Assembly (NCBI GenBank): GCA_944324475.1
Contig: CALUWK010000004.1
Location: forward strand, 1 to 64,000
Direction: 5' to 3'
Origin: Candidatus Gastranaerophilales bacterium
GTDB lineage: Bacteria > Cyanobacteriota > Vampirovibrionia > Gastranaerophilales > Gastranaerophilaceae
Length of the DNA stretch: 64,000 nt
The position numbers and the translations under genes were made by a program. The notes beneath the pieces are model-generated. The model was not told the origin of the DNA. It saw only the letters and a program-made list of their open reading frames with translations, and searched no databases. Below are positions 25,139 to 34,548 of this stretch, in pieces. Every line of letters begins with the position of its first letter. Position 1 is the stretch's first letter.

Positions 25139-25610
25139 TATAAGGCGAAATATATTTGAAAGCACAGTCTATAAGAAATTTAGGGCTGTGCTTTCTTTAG
25201 TTTTTCATTATTTGCATAAAAAATTTTTGTGGGGTATATTTAAGAAAATTGATGAAAAATTTTTTAAATTTTTGTTTGTTGGTTTTTTAAATACTATTGT
25301 AAGTTATATTTTGTATGCATTTTTTGTGTTGATTGGCTTGATTCCAAATTTAGCATTATTCTTTCAATATATTTTAGGTGTATTATGGAATTTTAAAACG
25401 ACAGGTGTAATAGTCTTTAAAAATCACAATAATAGGCTTATATTTAAGTTTGTAGGAACCTATGTGATAACGTTTTTTATAAACAGTTTATTTTTAAATA
25501 TTTTAGCAGTTCAAGTCGGACTGAACGAATACATATCGCAAGCAATCCTTATTTTTCCTGTTGCAGTTTTGTCATTTTTGTTATTTAAATTTTGGGTGTT
25601 TAAGGAATAA
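25128..25610 (+). CDS. GtrA-family membrane protein
   Basis: The conserved part (from about 25255) has four hydrophobic segments and the GtrA pattern: [25 protein letters not shown], and [10 protein letters not shown] at the end. GtrA proteins are linked to transfer of lipid-bound sugars across the membrane for cell-surface glycans. The start is uncertain: ATG 25128 lies inside rplA and has no ribosome binding site, while TTG codons at 25212 and 25227 lie just after the terminator hairpin. The frame is open further upstream to 25095, but that is inside rplA. The C-terminal family assignment is solid, the N-terminus is not. Confidence 0.75.
   Translation: MPVSIRRNIFESTVYKKFRAVLSLVFHYLHKKFLWGIFKKIDEKFFKFLFVGFLNTIVSYILYAFFVLIGLIPNLALFFQYILGVLWNFKTTGVIVFKNHNNRLIFKFVGTYVITFFINSLFLNILAVQVGLNEYISQAILIFPVAVLSFLLFKFWVFKE
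25158..25205 (+). terminator. Terminator or attenuator after rplA
   Basis: GAAAGCACAG (25158-25167) and CTGTGCTTTC (25186-25195) form a perfect 10-bp stem with an 18-nt loop, followed by TTTAGTTTTT. It lies inside the open frame that leads into gtrA, so it is either the operon terminator with gtrA starting downstream, or an attenuator read through into gtrA. Confidence 0.75.
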
Positions 25611-25646
25611 TTTTATAGGCAATACATTAAACCATAGAGGGTTAAA

Positions 25647-25736
25647 ATGCCTACTGAACTTATCACAATCCAAAAGTGGGTCATGGGGTGTAGATTATTC
25701 CAAATTTCTAAAATAGTTGTTTTAAACATAGAATGA
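25647..25736 (+). CDS. Possible 29-residue small ORF, weak
   Basis: ATG with AGAGGG about 5 nt upstream, encoding a 29-residue peptide (starts MPTELITIQKWVMGC) that ends in a hydrophobic stretch. It lies in a 245-bp gap between gtrA and a terminator. Nothing else is seen in this gap. Without homologues this could be chance. Confidence 0.2.
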   Translation: MPTELITIQKWVMGCRLFQISKIVVLNIE

Positions 25737-25799
25737 TTATATAATTATTCATTTTTTTTTCAATCATCCTTGTATATTAGTTCATTTGGTTGAATTTAA

Positions 25800-25832
25800 A
25801 AAGCTTAATTGCTATATTGACAATTAAGCTTT
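25800..25832 (-). terminator. Terminator of the NPISFKG protein gene
   Basis: A perfect 12-bp stem, AAAGCTTAATTG with CAATTAAGCTTT, loop 9 nt, flanked by T-rich sequence on both strands. It lies 24 bp beyond the stop of the minus-strand gene and could also stop transcription from gtrA. Confidence 0.8.
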
Positions 25833-25855
25833 AGTTTTATTGACTTTATATATTA

Positions 25856-26269
25856 TTATGCTTGGGCGTTAACTTTGGTTTCAAATTGTTCTGTTTCTTT
25901 AATTTCTTCAGGATATTCACCTTTGTACGCTTTAACTATATCTGCTATTTTTAGTGCAAAATTACCAAAAATTGACCCATAAAATCCTGCAGTAGAAAGA
26001 ATTGTTAGTGCTTTGCTATTCTTCATTAATGCAATACCTGCTGAGAGACTTGAGAATATTCCTAAAACGGTTAAACCAACTGTACCGCCTAAGAATTTTA
26101 GCCCTGCCTTATTGTTTCCGTTCATAAAATGTCCTAATCCTGGAATGAAAAATGAACCGACTGCAGGGGCAAAACCTCCTGTTCTCTTTTCATGTTGAAC
26201 GGATTGGTTAGCTTGAGCTTGTTTGGTATTTCCTTTGAATGAAATTGGATTAATTGCTGAAACCGACAT
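25856..26269 (-). CDS. Small membrane protein with NPISFKG N-terminus
   Basis: A 137-residue protein starting MSVSAINPISFKGNTKQ, a polar N-terminus of about 30 residues, then SFFIPGLGHFMNGN, which resembles the PGLGQ turn of TM2/DUF5683-type small membrane proteins, and two to three hydrophobic helices (about residues 35-110). The NPISFKG start is one I associate with many proteins of Gastranaerophilales-type bacteria; that is recalled knowledge. AAGGAG gives a good ribosome binding site. Function unknown. Confidence 0.75.
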   Translation of the reverse strand: MSVSAINPISFKGNTKQAQANQSVQHEKRTGGFAPAVGSFFIPGLGHFMNGNNKAGLKFLGGTVGLTVLGIFSSLSAGIALMKNSKALTILSTAGFYGSIFGNFALKIADIVKAYKGEYPEEIKETEQFETKVNAQA

Positions 26270-26334
26270 TTTAATATCTCCTTAGGTTTACTTGATAAAC
26301 TTATAATATTTGTGAACAATTTTGTTTGTTATTT

Positions 26335-27099
26335 TTATGAAATTTTTTTACAAAAATTAATATAGAAATAGTTTAATATATGATTCGCCATAATATATCC
26401 CACAACGGCAGGGACAATTGGAGTAGAAGCGGGTGTAAATTTAGTTAATTCAATTAAGTCTCCGTTTTTGTTTTTAATTTTTTCTATTGTTTTAATTTTT
26501 TTTAGGTTTTTTGCCTTTTCTTCACTCCAAACAACGGGCAAATTATTAAAAATATTTTCTTTTTTTAATTTTGATAAAATATTTTTGATAAATTGGTCAT
26601 TAGATTTTACTTCTGATAAATCGGTTATTTTTAGTTTGGTACAATCTATTCTGTTTCCAGCTCCAAAGCTTGTTATGATTTTTATATTGTTTTCTTTAGA
26701 ATATTTTATAAGTTTAATTTTCGATTTTAGAGAATCTATTGCATCAACAATAAAATCAGGTTTTTCATTAAATATTTTTTTATTTTTTTCTTCAGTATAA
26801 AAATCATCAAAAATTCTAAGGTTAATATTTGGGTTAATATCAAGTAATCTTTTTTTAAATATTTCTGTTTTTTTGTGACCTATTGTTGAATTTAGTGCTA
26901 TTATTTGTCTGTTTATGTTGCTTTTTGAAATTGTATCATAGTCAATAATAGTAAAATTTTCAATTCCTGTGCGGCAAAGAGCTTCAAGCGCATATCCTCC
27001 TACTCCCCCTAATCCAAATACAAAAATATTCCTTGTTCGTAAAAAATTTTGAAAATCTTGCCCCCAGTATAAAATATTTCTTGAAAAAATCTCATTCAT
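26335..27099 (-). CDS. tcdA: tRNA threonylcarbamoyladenosine dehydratase (TcdA/CsdL)
   Basis: A 254-residue E1-like enzyme that cyclises t6A37 to ct6A in tRNAs. The ATP-binding FGLGGVGGYALEAL motif near residue 30, DYDTISKSNINRQ and the FGAGNR segment match TcdA; the C-terminal FTPASTPIVPAVVGY stretch distinguishes it from ThiF and MoeB. It lacks the CxxC zinc pairs of MoeB. It shares one base with the upstream Clp-N gene (TAATG), so it is read with the tail of the pyr operon. Confidence 0.88.
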   Translation of the reverse strand: MNEIFSRNILYWGQDFQNFLRTRNIFVFGLGGVGGYALEALCRTGIENFTIIDYDTISKSNINRQIIALNSTIGHKKTEIFKKRLLDINPNINLRIFDDFYTEEKNKKIFNEKPDFIVDAIDSLKSKIKLIKYSKENNIKIITSFGAGNRIDCTKLKITDLSEVKSNDQFIKNILSKLKKENIFNNLPVVWSEEKAKNLKKIKTIEKIKNKNGDLIELTKFTPASTPIVPAVVGYIMANHILNYFYINFCKKIS

Positions 27100-28463
27100 T
27101 ATAAATCCATTCCGCCAAGAAGTTCTTGTTTGATTCCTTGGCGAATTTCAAGGATGTCTGTTCCAAGGTTGCTTAAAACTTGCATCGCAGTGCAATTTGG
27201 CATTTTGGTTATTCCATATAAAAGGTTTTCAGATTTTATTTTTGTTCGTTTGTGTTCTCTGGCGGTTTCATAAGCAACTTCCAGAATTTTTTTTGCTCTT
27301 TGACTGTATGATAGCGTTGTTTTGTCTTTTTGCGGTTTGATAATCTTTTTAATTTCATTCCTTGCATCTTTTAAATTTATTCCAAGTCTCCTCAGAGTAT
27401 CTGCTGCAATTCCTGTTCCATAAGATAAAATTCCTAAAAGTATCATTTCGGTTCCTATGGTATAACAATTCAAGTTTAATGCTTCTTCTTTTGCAAGTCT
27501 CAAAATTGCAAGAGTTTCAGGTATTTTGTCGTTCATTTTTTTCATGACTATATCTTCAAAGTCTACGCTTGCAGGAATTAGTTCGGATAAAATTTTATAT
27601 GCAATTCCTCTTTTTGATTTCAAAATTCCTAAAATAACATGTTCAGGTAAAATTCCAACACTTCCTGATTCTTTAGCGCAGTCCAGAGCGAGCATAAGCG
27701 CTAAAAAAGCATTGGGAGTAAATATAATTTGTTTTTCGGAATTTTCAAACTCATCTTTTCTTGAAGTAAAAGTGCTTAATTTTTTGTTAAAATTTTCATT
27801 TGTAATATCGTATTTATTTAAAATTTCTACTATGGGATAATTTTTATTATCCAAAATTGATTGGAGTAATTGTTCGCTACCTACTATTTCATAATCAGAG
27901 GTCGTAGCTTTAGCTTTAGCATTTTCTAAAATTTCAGAAATAATTTTTTCTTTAAAAAAGTTATTTATGTTTGAAAGTTGTGTATTTTCAATTATTTCTT
28001 CAGGATGAAGATTTTTTATTTCTGCGCTTTTATCTAAAATTCTTTTTAAATTTTGAATAATTTTTTCTTCATTTATATTGAATTTTTTTAAGATGTTATA
28101 AGCCCCGCAATCTTTTTTCATTAAAATTGCAAGAGCTATATGTTGAGGCATTACAAACTTGGAATTTAGTTCATCAGTGAGTTCAACTGCTTTTTTCAAT
28201 ATATCTCTTGCTTCTTTTGAAAAAAGAATATCGTCATTTTGTTTTCTATTTGGAAAAATTTCTGTACTGTTATGGACTTCAATAGTTAGTTCTCCAAAAT
28301 TTATTTTATCAAAATTTAAAATTTTAGCTTGAACTCCTTTGGATTTAGCAACAAGCCCCAAAAGAAGATGTTGCGACAAAACCCTACTATGGCAAAATTG
28401 AGCTGCATAATTCTGTGCACTTTGAACGACATCTATTGCTTTTTGTGTAAATTTTTCAAACAT
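27099..28463 (-). CDS. Protein made of three Clp N-terminal modules, no ATPase
   Basis: A 454-residue protein with Clp N-domain repeats only. Module 1 (about residues 1-150) is the clearest: FTQKAIDVVQSAQNYA, SQHLLLGLV, SKEARDILKKAVEL and PQHIALAIL. Module 2 (about 175-315) is divergent. Module 3 (about 320-450) has GTEMILLGILSYGTGIAADTL and SQRAKKILEVAYETA with SENLLYGI. There is no Walker motif, so it is not ClpC or ClpB. N-domains bind substrates and adaptors, so it may be an adaptor or anti-adaptor for a Clp protease. It lies 27 bp after carB and overlaps tcdA by one base. Confidence 0.85.
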   Translation of the reverse strand: MFEKFTQKAIDVVQSAQNYAAQFCHSRVLSQHLLLGLVAKSKGVQAKILNFDKINFGELTIEVHNSTEIFPNRKQNDDILFSKEARDILKKAVELTDELNSKFVMPQHIALAILMKKDCGAYNILKKFNINEEKIIQNLKRILDKSAEIKNLHPEEIIENTQLSNINNFFKEKIISEILENAKAKATTSDYEIVGSEQLLQSILDNKNYPIVEILNKYDITNENFNKKLSTFTSRKDEFENSEKQIIFTPNAFLALMLALDCAKESGSVGILPEHVILGILKSKRGIAYKILSELIPASVDFEDIVMKKMNDKIPETLAILRLAKEEALNLNCYTIGTEMILLGILSYGTGIAADTLRRLGINLKDARNEIKKIIKPQKDKTTLSYSQRAKKILEVAYETAREHKRTKIKSENLLYGITKMPNCTAMQVLSNLGTDILEIRQGIKQELLGGMDL

Positions 28464-28490
28464 TGTATTTAATATATACCAAATATAATT

Positions 28491-31400
28491 TTATTTGAAT
28501 AGTTCCATAAAATTTTTCTTTCGGTAATTTGTAATTGTATCATAGGTAAGGACGGTGTTTTTGTCAAAAACTTTATAGGCAGTTAGAAATGCACTTGCGG
28601 TATCAATCGAAGTAAAACTTGGAATACCATACATTTGTGCTATTGTTCTAATTTGAAAACCTGAATGTTGAGAGTTTTTGCCTGTGGTTGGTGTATTTAT
28701 AATGAAACTTAAACGACCGTTTTTCATACGTTTTTGAAGTTTATCAATCATAAATTTTTCAATCATTTTGGATGGTATTCCGTTTTTTTCAAGAAATTTA
28801 TGAGTTCCCCAGGTTGCCATTATAAAGAAACCTTGTTTGAATAAGCGTTTTATAACAGGTAGTGCGGGTTTTTTGCAGTGATCATTTAAAGATACAAGTA
28901 CTCTTTGTTTGGATTTTGAAAATTTATATCCTCCTGCTAAAAATGCTTTATATAGTGCTTTTTTATAGCTTGTATCTATGCCAAGAACTTCTCCTGTTGA
29001 CTTCATTTCAGGGGCAAGGGCAGGATCAATCCTATTTAATTTTTGCCATGAGAAAATTGGCATTTTAACACTTACGAGTTTTGATTTTTTGTATAATCCA
29101 ACGCCAAAACCTCCTCTTCTTACAGATTTTCCAAGAATTGCTTTAATTGCAATATTTACCATTGGAATACCTGTTACTTTACTCATAATAGGTACTGTTC
29201 TTGAGGCTCTTGGATTTACTTCGATTACATAGACTTTATCGTCTTTTATTATGAATTGAATATTCATTAATCCTTTAATATTCAATTTTCTTGCTATTTT
29301 TGTTGCGTATTTAACAAGAATTTTTTCATTTTTTCTTGAAATATTTTGACTTGGATATATACTCATTGAGTCACCCGAGTGTACCCCTGCTCGTTCAATG
29401 TGTTCGCATATTCCAGGAATGAGGACATCTCTTCCATCGGAAATAGCGTCTAGTTCAACTTCTTGACCTTCAAGATATTGGTCAATTAAGACAGGATGTT
29501 CATTAGAAAATTTAAAAGCTTCGGTAATGTACGTTAAAAGTTCTTCATCATTATATACAACTTGCATACCCCTACCACCGATTACATAACTTGGGCGTAC
29601 TAAAACAGGATATCCTATTTCTTTAACAGCATTTAGTGCTTGAGTTGTTGATGTAACCGCACATCCTTTTGGTTGAGGGATTTTTAGTTCTCTTAAGAGT
29701 TTTTCAAAAACTTTTCTATCTTCAACTGCGTTGATGCTTTCTATACTTGTGCCAAGAATTTTAACTCCTTGTGCCTGCAGTTCTTCAGCTAGATTGATTG
29801 CTGTTTGTCCTCCAAATTGAACCAGAACACCTTTTGGATTTTCTTTTTTTATTACATTCATAACATATTCTGTTCTCATAGGCTCAAAATATAGCCTTGT
29901 TGCTATATCAAAATCAGTAGAAAGAGTTTCAGGGTTAGAATTTATCATTACTGATTCATATCCTGATTTTAAAAGCTCATCTGCCGCATGAACTGAACAG
30001 TAATCAAATTCTATACCTTGACCTATTCTAATGGGGCCTGATCCTAGTACTATTATATTTTCTTTTGGTTTTTTGTTGCTTTCTTGGCTTTTTATTTTAT
30101 ATTCTTCTACTTCATCTTCTTCTCCCCATGTTGAATAAAAATAAGGAGTAGTTGCACTAAATTCTGCTGCACAAGTATCAACTAGTCTGAAAGAGGCTTG
30201 AAGATTAAAATTTTGTATTTTTTCGATTGTACATTGAGTTAGATTCATTATTTCATCATCTAAAAAGCCTTGTTGTTTAGCTTTTAAATAAAGTTCTTTG
30301 GTTAATTGTTTTGTTGTAAGTTCTTTTTCAACATCAACAATTTCTTTTATTTTTGCTACAAACCATTTGTCTATTTTTGTAATTGCGCATAGTTTATTTA
30401 TTTCATTTCCATTGCTTATCGCCTGAGCAAGACGAAATATTCTTCTGTCATCTTGAATATATAAATCAATGAGCAGTTCATCATTGCCAAGATTTTCAAA
30501 GCCTCGATGTAAAAGTCCTGTGTATCTTTCTTCGAGTGAAGCAACGGCCTTTTTGAAAGCAGAATTAAATGTTCTGCCTATTGCCATAATTTCTCCAGTT
30601 GCTTTCATTTTTGTACCTAAAATCCTATCCCCTGATGAGAATTTATCAAAAGGCCATTTTGGAATTTTTACTACAACATAATCAAGAGCAGGTTCAAATG
30701 CTGCTGTGGTTTTGCCTGTAATAGAGTTTTTAATTTCATGTAAATTGTAACCTATTGCAATTTTTGTTGCTACTTTTGCAATGGGATAACCTGTTGCTTT
30801 GCTTGCTAATGCTGATGAACGTGAGACTCTGGGATTAACTTCAATTACATAGTATTGATTTGACATTGTATCAAGTGCAAATTGCACATTGCAACCACCT
30901 TCAATTTTTAAGGCTTTTATTATTTTTATAGCACTCGTTCTTAACATTTGAAATTCATTGTTAGTTAGAGTTTGGCTTGGTGCAACAACAAAACTGTCAC
31001 CTGTATGTATTCCTATAGGGTCAATGTTTTCCATGTTGCAAATTATGATACAGGTGTCATTTGCATCTCTAATAACTTCATATTCTATTTCTTTAAAGCC
31101 TGCTATTGATTTTTCAACTAATACTTGATTGATTGGAGATTGTGTTAAACCTTGATGAACTATTTCTTCATATTCTTTTTCATTTCTTGCAATACCACCG
31201 CCTGCTCCTCCCAATGTAAAGGCAGGTCTAATGATTATCGGATAGCCTATTTTATGACAGAAATCCAGTGCTTCTTCCCAGTTTGAAACAATGGCGCTTT
31301 CAGGCACTGGCTCACCTATTTCTTGCATTAAGTTTTTAAAAAGTTCTCTGTCTTCTGCTTTTTTGATGGATTCAATTTGTGTACCAAGCAATTTAACTTT

Positions 31401-31730
31401 ATATTTTTCCAGAACTCCGGCTTTATCCAATTCGCAGGCAAGATTTAGTGCTGTTTGCCCTCCAAGTGTGGCAATAAGACCCTGCGGGCGTTCTTTTTTT
31501 ATTATTTCTGTTAAGCATTCTACTGTCAATGGTTCTATATATACTTTTGAAGCAATTTCTTCATCTGTCATGATTGTTGCAGGATTAGAATTGACAAGGA
31601 CTATTTCTATTTTTTCTTCTTTTAGTGCTCTGCAAGCTTGTACCCCTGCATAGTCAAATTCTGCTGCTTGACCTATTACAATGGGACCAGAACCTATCAC
31701 AAGAACTTTTTTTAGAGACTTATCTTTCAT
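28491..31730 (-). CDS. carB: Carbamoyl-phosphate synthase large subunit
   Basis: A 1079-residue enzyme, full length, making carbamoyl phosphate from bicarbonate, two ATP and ammonia supplied by CarA. The two homologous ATP-grasp halves are visible (IGSGPIVIGQAAEFDYAG and LGSGPIRIGQGIEFDYCS; GGQTALNLA and GGQTAINLA; VIEVNPRVSRSSALASK and VIEVNPRASRTVP). The C-terminal MGS-like regulatory domain ends it. It overlaps carA by 11 bp. Confidence 0.97.
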   Translation of the reverse strand: MKDKSLKKVLVIGSGPIVIGQAAEFDYAGVQACRALKEEKIEIVLVNSNPATIMTDEEIASKVYIEPLTVECLTEIIKKERPQGLIATLGGQTALNLACELDKAGVLEKYKVKLLGTQIESIKKAEDRELFKNLMQEIGEPVPESAIVSNWEEALDFCHKIGYPIIIRPAFTLGGAGGGIARNEKEYEEIVHQGLTQSPINQVLVEKSIAGFKEIEYEVIRDANDTCIIICNMENIDPIGIHTGDSFVVAPSQTLTNNEFQMLRTSAIKIIKALKIEGGCNVQFALDTMSNQYYVIEVNPRVSRSSALASKATGYPIAKVATKIAIGYNLHEIKNSITGKTTAAFEPALDYVVVKIPKWPFDKFSSGDRILGTKMKATGEIMAIGRTFNSAFKKAVASLEERYTGLLHRGFENLGNDELLIDLYIQDDRRIFRLAQAISNGNEINKLCAITKIDKWFVAKIKEIVDVEKELTTKQLTKELYLKAKQQGFLDDEIMNLTQCTIEKIQNFNLQASFRLVDTCAAEFSATTPYFYSTWGEEDEVEEYKIKSQESNKKPKENIIVLGSGPIRIGQGIEFDYCSVHAADELLKSGYESVMINSNPETLSTDFDIATRLYFEPMRTEYVMNVIKKENPKGVLVQFGGQTAINLAEELQAQGVKILGTSIESINAVEDRKVFEKLLRELKIPQPKGCAVTSTTQALNAVKEIGYPVLVRPSYVIGGRGMQVVYNDEELLTYITEAFKFSNEHPVLIDQYLEGQEVELDAISDGRDVLIPGICEHIERAGVHSGDSMSIYPSQNISRKNEKILVKYATKIARKLNIKGLMNIQFIIKDDKVYVIEVNPRASRTVPIMSKVTGIPMVNIAIKAILGKSVRRGGFGVGLYKKSKLVSVKMPIFSWQKLNRIDPALAPEMKSTGEVLGIDTSYKKALYKAFLAGGYKFSKSKQRVLVSLNDHCKKPALPVIKRLFKQGFFIMATWGTHKFLEKNGIPSKMIEKFMIDKLQKRMKNGRLSFIINTPTTGKNSQHSGFQIRTIAQMYGIPSFTSIDTASAFLTAYKVFDKNTVLTYDTITNYRKKNFMELFK

Positions 31731-32826
31731 TTTTTACCTCGTTAATTCTATTAATATCTTTTTTCATTATATTTACCCATTCATCAAAAATAATAGAGGC
31801 ATCTTCAGGCCCAGGATTTGCTTCTGGGTGAAATTGAACGGCATAAATTCCAAGGCTTGATATTTCAAAACCTTCAAGGGTATCATCATTTAGATTTTTA
31901 TATGTAGGACGCATAAATTTGGTTATATTTTCAGTATCAACTGCGTATCCGTGATTTTGACTTGTTATCATAACTTTGTTGTTTTCCAGATTTATAACGG
32001 GATGATTGCCACCTCTGTGTCCGTATTTAAGTTTATATGTTTTTGCTCCTGAGGCGATGGCTAGAAGTTGATAACCTAAGCAAATGCCAAATATAGGTAG
32101 TTTTCCCATGATTTGTTTAATTTGTGAAATTTGAAAAGTAAAATCTGCAGGATCCCCTGGCCCATTTGATAAAAATAATGCATCATAATCATTTTCAAGT
32201 ATTTCTTTGGCTTCAATAGAAGCAGGATAGACAGTTATTCTGCAATCTCTTTTTGCTAATGATGATAATATACCCTTTTTTGCTCCATAGTCAATAAAAG
32301 CCAGATTTATTTTTCCTTTGGGATTAAAAATGTATCTGTTTTTGCAGGATACATCTAAAATTATATCGTTACTTATTTTAAAGCTTTGTATTTCTTCCAG
32401 TTTTTGGGATATGAAATCTTTGTCTACATCGTTTGAAGTTATAAAAGCGCTCATAGTGCCTACTTCTCTGATTTTTTTTACAAGACTTCTTGTATCTATT
32501 CCTTCAAGAGCAATTATATTTTTCATTTTTAAGTAATTTGAAAGATTTTCTCTTGATTTATAGTGACTTTCATATTTACAAAAGTTTTTTGCTATAAAAC
32601 CTGTCAAGGCAGGATTGTCTGATTCAAAATCAAAATCATTTATTCCATAATTCCCAATTTCAGGATAAGTCATAATTACTATTTGCTTTGCATAACTTGG
32701 ATCAGTTAAAATTTCTTGGTAGCCTGTCATTGAAGTGTTAAAGACAATTTCGCCGCTATAACCTCCAATGGCTCCGAAAGAATCTCCTTTGATAACTGTT
32801 CCATCCTGTAAAATAAGTGTTCCCAT
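31720..32826 (-). CDS. carA: Carbamoyl-phosphate synthase small subunit
   Basis: A 368-residue glutaminase subunit. The N-terminal domain has VFNTSMTGYQEILTDPSY; the class I amidotransferase domain has the Cys in PIFGICLGYQLLA and the catalytic His/Glu in QFHPEANPGPEDA. It feeds ammonia to CarB. It starts 2 bp after pyrF ends. Confidence 0.97.
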   Translation of the reverse strand: MGTLILQDGTVIKGDSFGAIGGYSGEIVFNTSMTGYQEILTDPSYAKQIVIMTYPEIGNYGINDFDFESDNPALTGFIAKNFCKYESHYKSRENLSNYLKMKNIIALEGIDTRSLVKKIREVGTMSAFITSNDVDKDFISQKLEEIQSFKISNDIILDVSCKNRYIFNPKGKINLAFIDYGAKKGILSSLAKRDCRITVYPASIEAKEILENDYDALFLSNGPGDPADFTFQISQIKQIMGKLPIFGICLGYQLLAIASGAKTYKLKYGHRGGNHPVINLENNKVMITSQNHGYAVDTENITKFMRPTYKNLNDDTLEGFEISSLGIYAVQFHPEANPGPEDASIIFDEWVNIMKKDINRINEVKNER

Positions 32827-32828
32827 TA

Positions 32829-33563
32829 TTAGTTTCCTTCAATTTCATCATAAACTTTTTTAATTGCTTCGATTGCATTTTCCGCTTTTGTTATAGCTCT
32901 TCCTAGAACAATATAATCGGCTCCTTCTTTAATTGCACTTGTTGGAGTTGCAATTCTCTTTTGATCATTTTTAGCACTCCAAGATGGTCTTATTCCGGGA
33001 GTTAAGACGATAAAATCTTTTCCTAATTCTTTTTTAATTAGGGGAAGTTCGTTTGCTGATGCTACAACTCCGTTTAGCCCTGCTAGTTTTGCATTTTTTG
33101 CAAGTTTTAAGACGAAATCTTCTGTTTTATATTTATTTTCAAGTTCGTTTTGTAGTATTTCGTCTGAAATGCTTGTAAGTATTGTTACAGCCAGAATTAT
33201 TGGTTTTTCTATTCCAAGTTTTTCGCTTGCTTCAAAAGCTCCTTTTTTTGCGGCTTTCATCATTTCTATTCCACCTGTTGCATGGACATTAAAGAAGTTT
33301 GCTCCATTTTTAATTATATTATAAGAGGCTTTTTCAACCGTATTTGGTATATCATGAAGTTTTACATCCAAAAAGAAATTAGCATTTTTTTCTTTTATAT
33401 AATTTATAATTTCAAGCCCATAACCGCAAAAAAGCTGCAATCCGACTTTGAATGTTCCAATATAAGGACTTAGTTTTTCAACTAAAATTTTTGCGTCTTC
33501 TATTTTTTCAACATCCAGCGCCAACATAAGCCTTTTTTTGATTTGTTCATTAATTTCAATCAT
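32829..33563 (-). CDS. pyrF: Orotidine 5'-phosphate decarboxylase
   Basis: A 244-residue TIM-barrel enzyme converting OMP to UMP. The catalytic FLDVKLHDIPNTV motif, ATGGIEMMKAA, and the phosphate-binding LTPGIRPS with DYIVLGRAIT are present. It overlaps pyrC by 8 bp. Confidence 0.96.
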   Translation of the reverse strand: MIEINEQIKKRLMLALDVEKIEDAKILVEKLSPYIGTFKVGLQLFCGYGLEIINYIKEKNANFFLDVKLHDIPNTVEKASYNIIKNGANFFNVHATGGIEMMKAAKKGAFEASEKLGIEKPIILAVTILTSISDEILQNELENKYKTEDFVLKLAKNAKLAGLNGVVASANELPLIKKELGKDFIVLTPGIRPSWSAKNDQKRIATPTSAIKEGADYIVLGRAITKAENAIEAIKKVYDEIEGN

Positions 33564-34545
33564 TTATAACTTTTCCTTTTAATTTCATTCCTTTGTATGG
33601 TGATATTTTGCACTTTGTTTTAAAAAGCTTTGGAACAACAATCCAACTATCATCAAGAGCTACTTTTATCATTGTTTTATTTTTTATTTTTAAAATTTTT
33701 CTTGGGTTATATGCCATTTTTTCTAATGTTTTTTCAAGTCCTAAAAGCATGTATGTGAGAGAAAAAGCTGTTTCGAGACCCGTTATTCCGTTAGGTGAGT
33801 TAAAATAAGGTTGTAGTTTTTCTTCGTCACTGTGTGGCGCATGATCCGTTGCAACAACATCTATTGTCCCATCCATAAGCCCTTCCATAATGGCTCTTTT
33901 ATCTGCTTGAGTTCCGAGGGGCGGGTTCATTTTGAATGTGCCTGTATTATCTATATCTTCATTTGTAAAAGTAAAATAGTGAGGAGCAGTTTCTGCTGTT
34001 ATATTCAGATTATTTTTTTTAGCTTCCCTTATTAAATCGACACTTTCTTTTTTTGAAATGTGGCAAAAGTGCAATCTCGGCTTAAAACCTTCAATAATTG
34101 CTTGTTTATATGTCTCAATTTGCCATTTTACTTCTTGAGTTTCATTTTCACAGTGTGATAAAATTAGTTCTTCCGATTTTAGAGCTTCTAAAAATATTTT
34201 TTTATTCAAAATAGGTAGACCGTCGTTTGAAAAAGCTATAGCACCTGCTTTTTTTAGTTCTTTAAAATCTGTAAGTTCTTCACTGTCAAGATTTTTTGTA
34301 ACGGCTGCAACTGGGTAGATGTTAAATTTATATTTTTTTGCTTTGTGTAAAATTTCTTTAATTACTCTAGAATTATCACATACGGGTTTTGTGTTGGGCA
34401 TTGTGCAAACACCCCTAAAACCTCCTGCTATGGCCGATTGAATCCCTGTTTCAATAGTTTCTTTATATGTATAACCGGGGTCTCTAAAATGAACATGCAT
34501 ATCTATTAGGGAAGGTATTTTAGTGATTTTAAATTCTTTTTTCAT
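33556..34545 (-). CDS. pyrC: Dihydroorotase, short form
   Basis: An amidohydrolase cyclising carbamoyl-aspartate. Metal and catalytic elements are visible: DMHVHFRDPG, TMPNTKP, SHCEN, FCHIS and VVATDHAPHS. At 329 residues it is roughly 100 shorter than class I PyrC; the shortening is mainly in the segment between SHCEN and FCHIS and at the C-terminus. The protein should still be active because all recognisable motifs remain, and it is the only pyrC in the operon. Confidence 0.9.
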   Translation of the reverse strand: MKKEFKITKIPSLIDMHVHFRDPGYTYKETIETGIQSAIAGGFRGVCTMPNTKPVCDNSRVIKEILHKAKKYKFNIYPVAAVTKNLDSEELTDFKELKKAGAIAFSNDGLPILNKKIFLEALKSEELILSHCENETQEVKWQIETYKQAIIEGFKPRLHFCHISKKESVDLIREAKKNNLNITAETAPHYFTFTNEDIDNTGTFKMNPPLGTQADKRAIMEGLMDGTIDVVATDHAPHSDEEKLQPYFNSPNGITGLETAFSLTYMLLGLEKTLEKMAYNPRKILKIKNKTMIKVALDDSWIVVPKLFKTKCKISPYKGMKLKGKVIND

Positions 34546-34548
34546 TGC

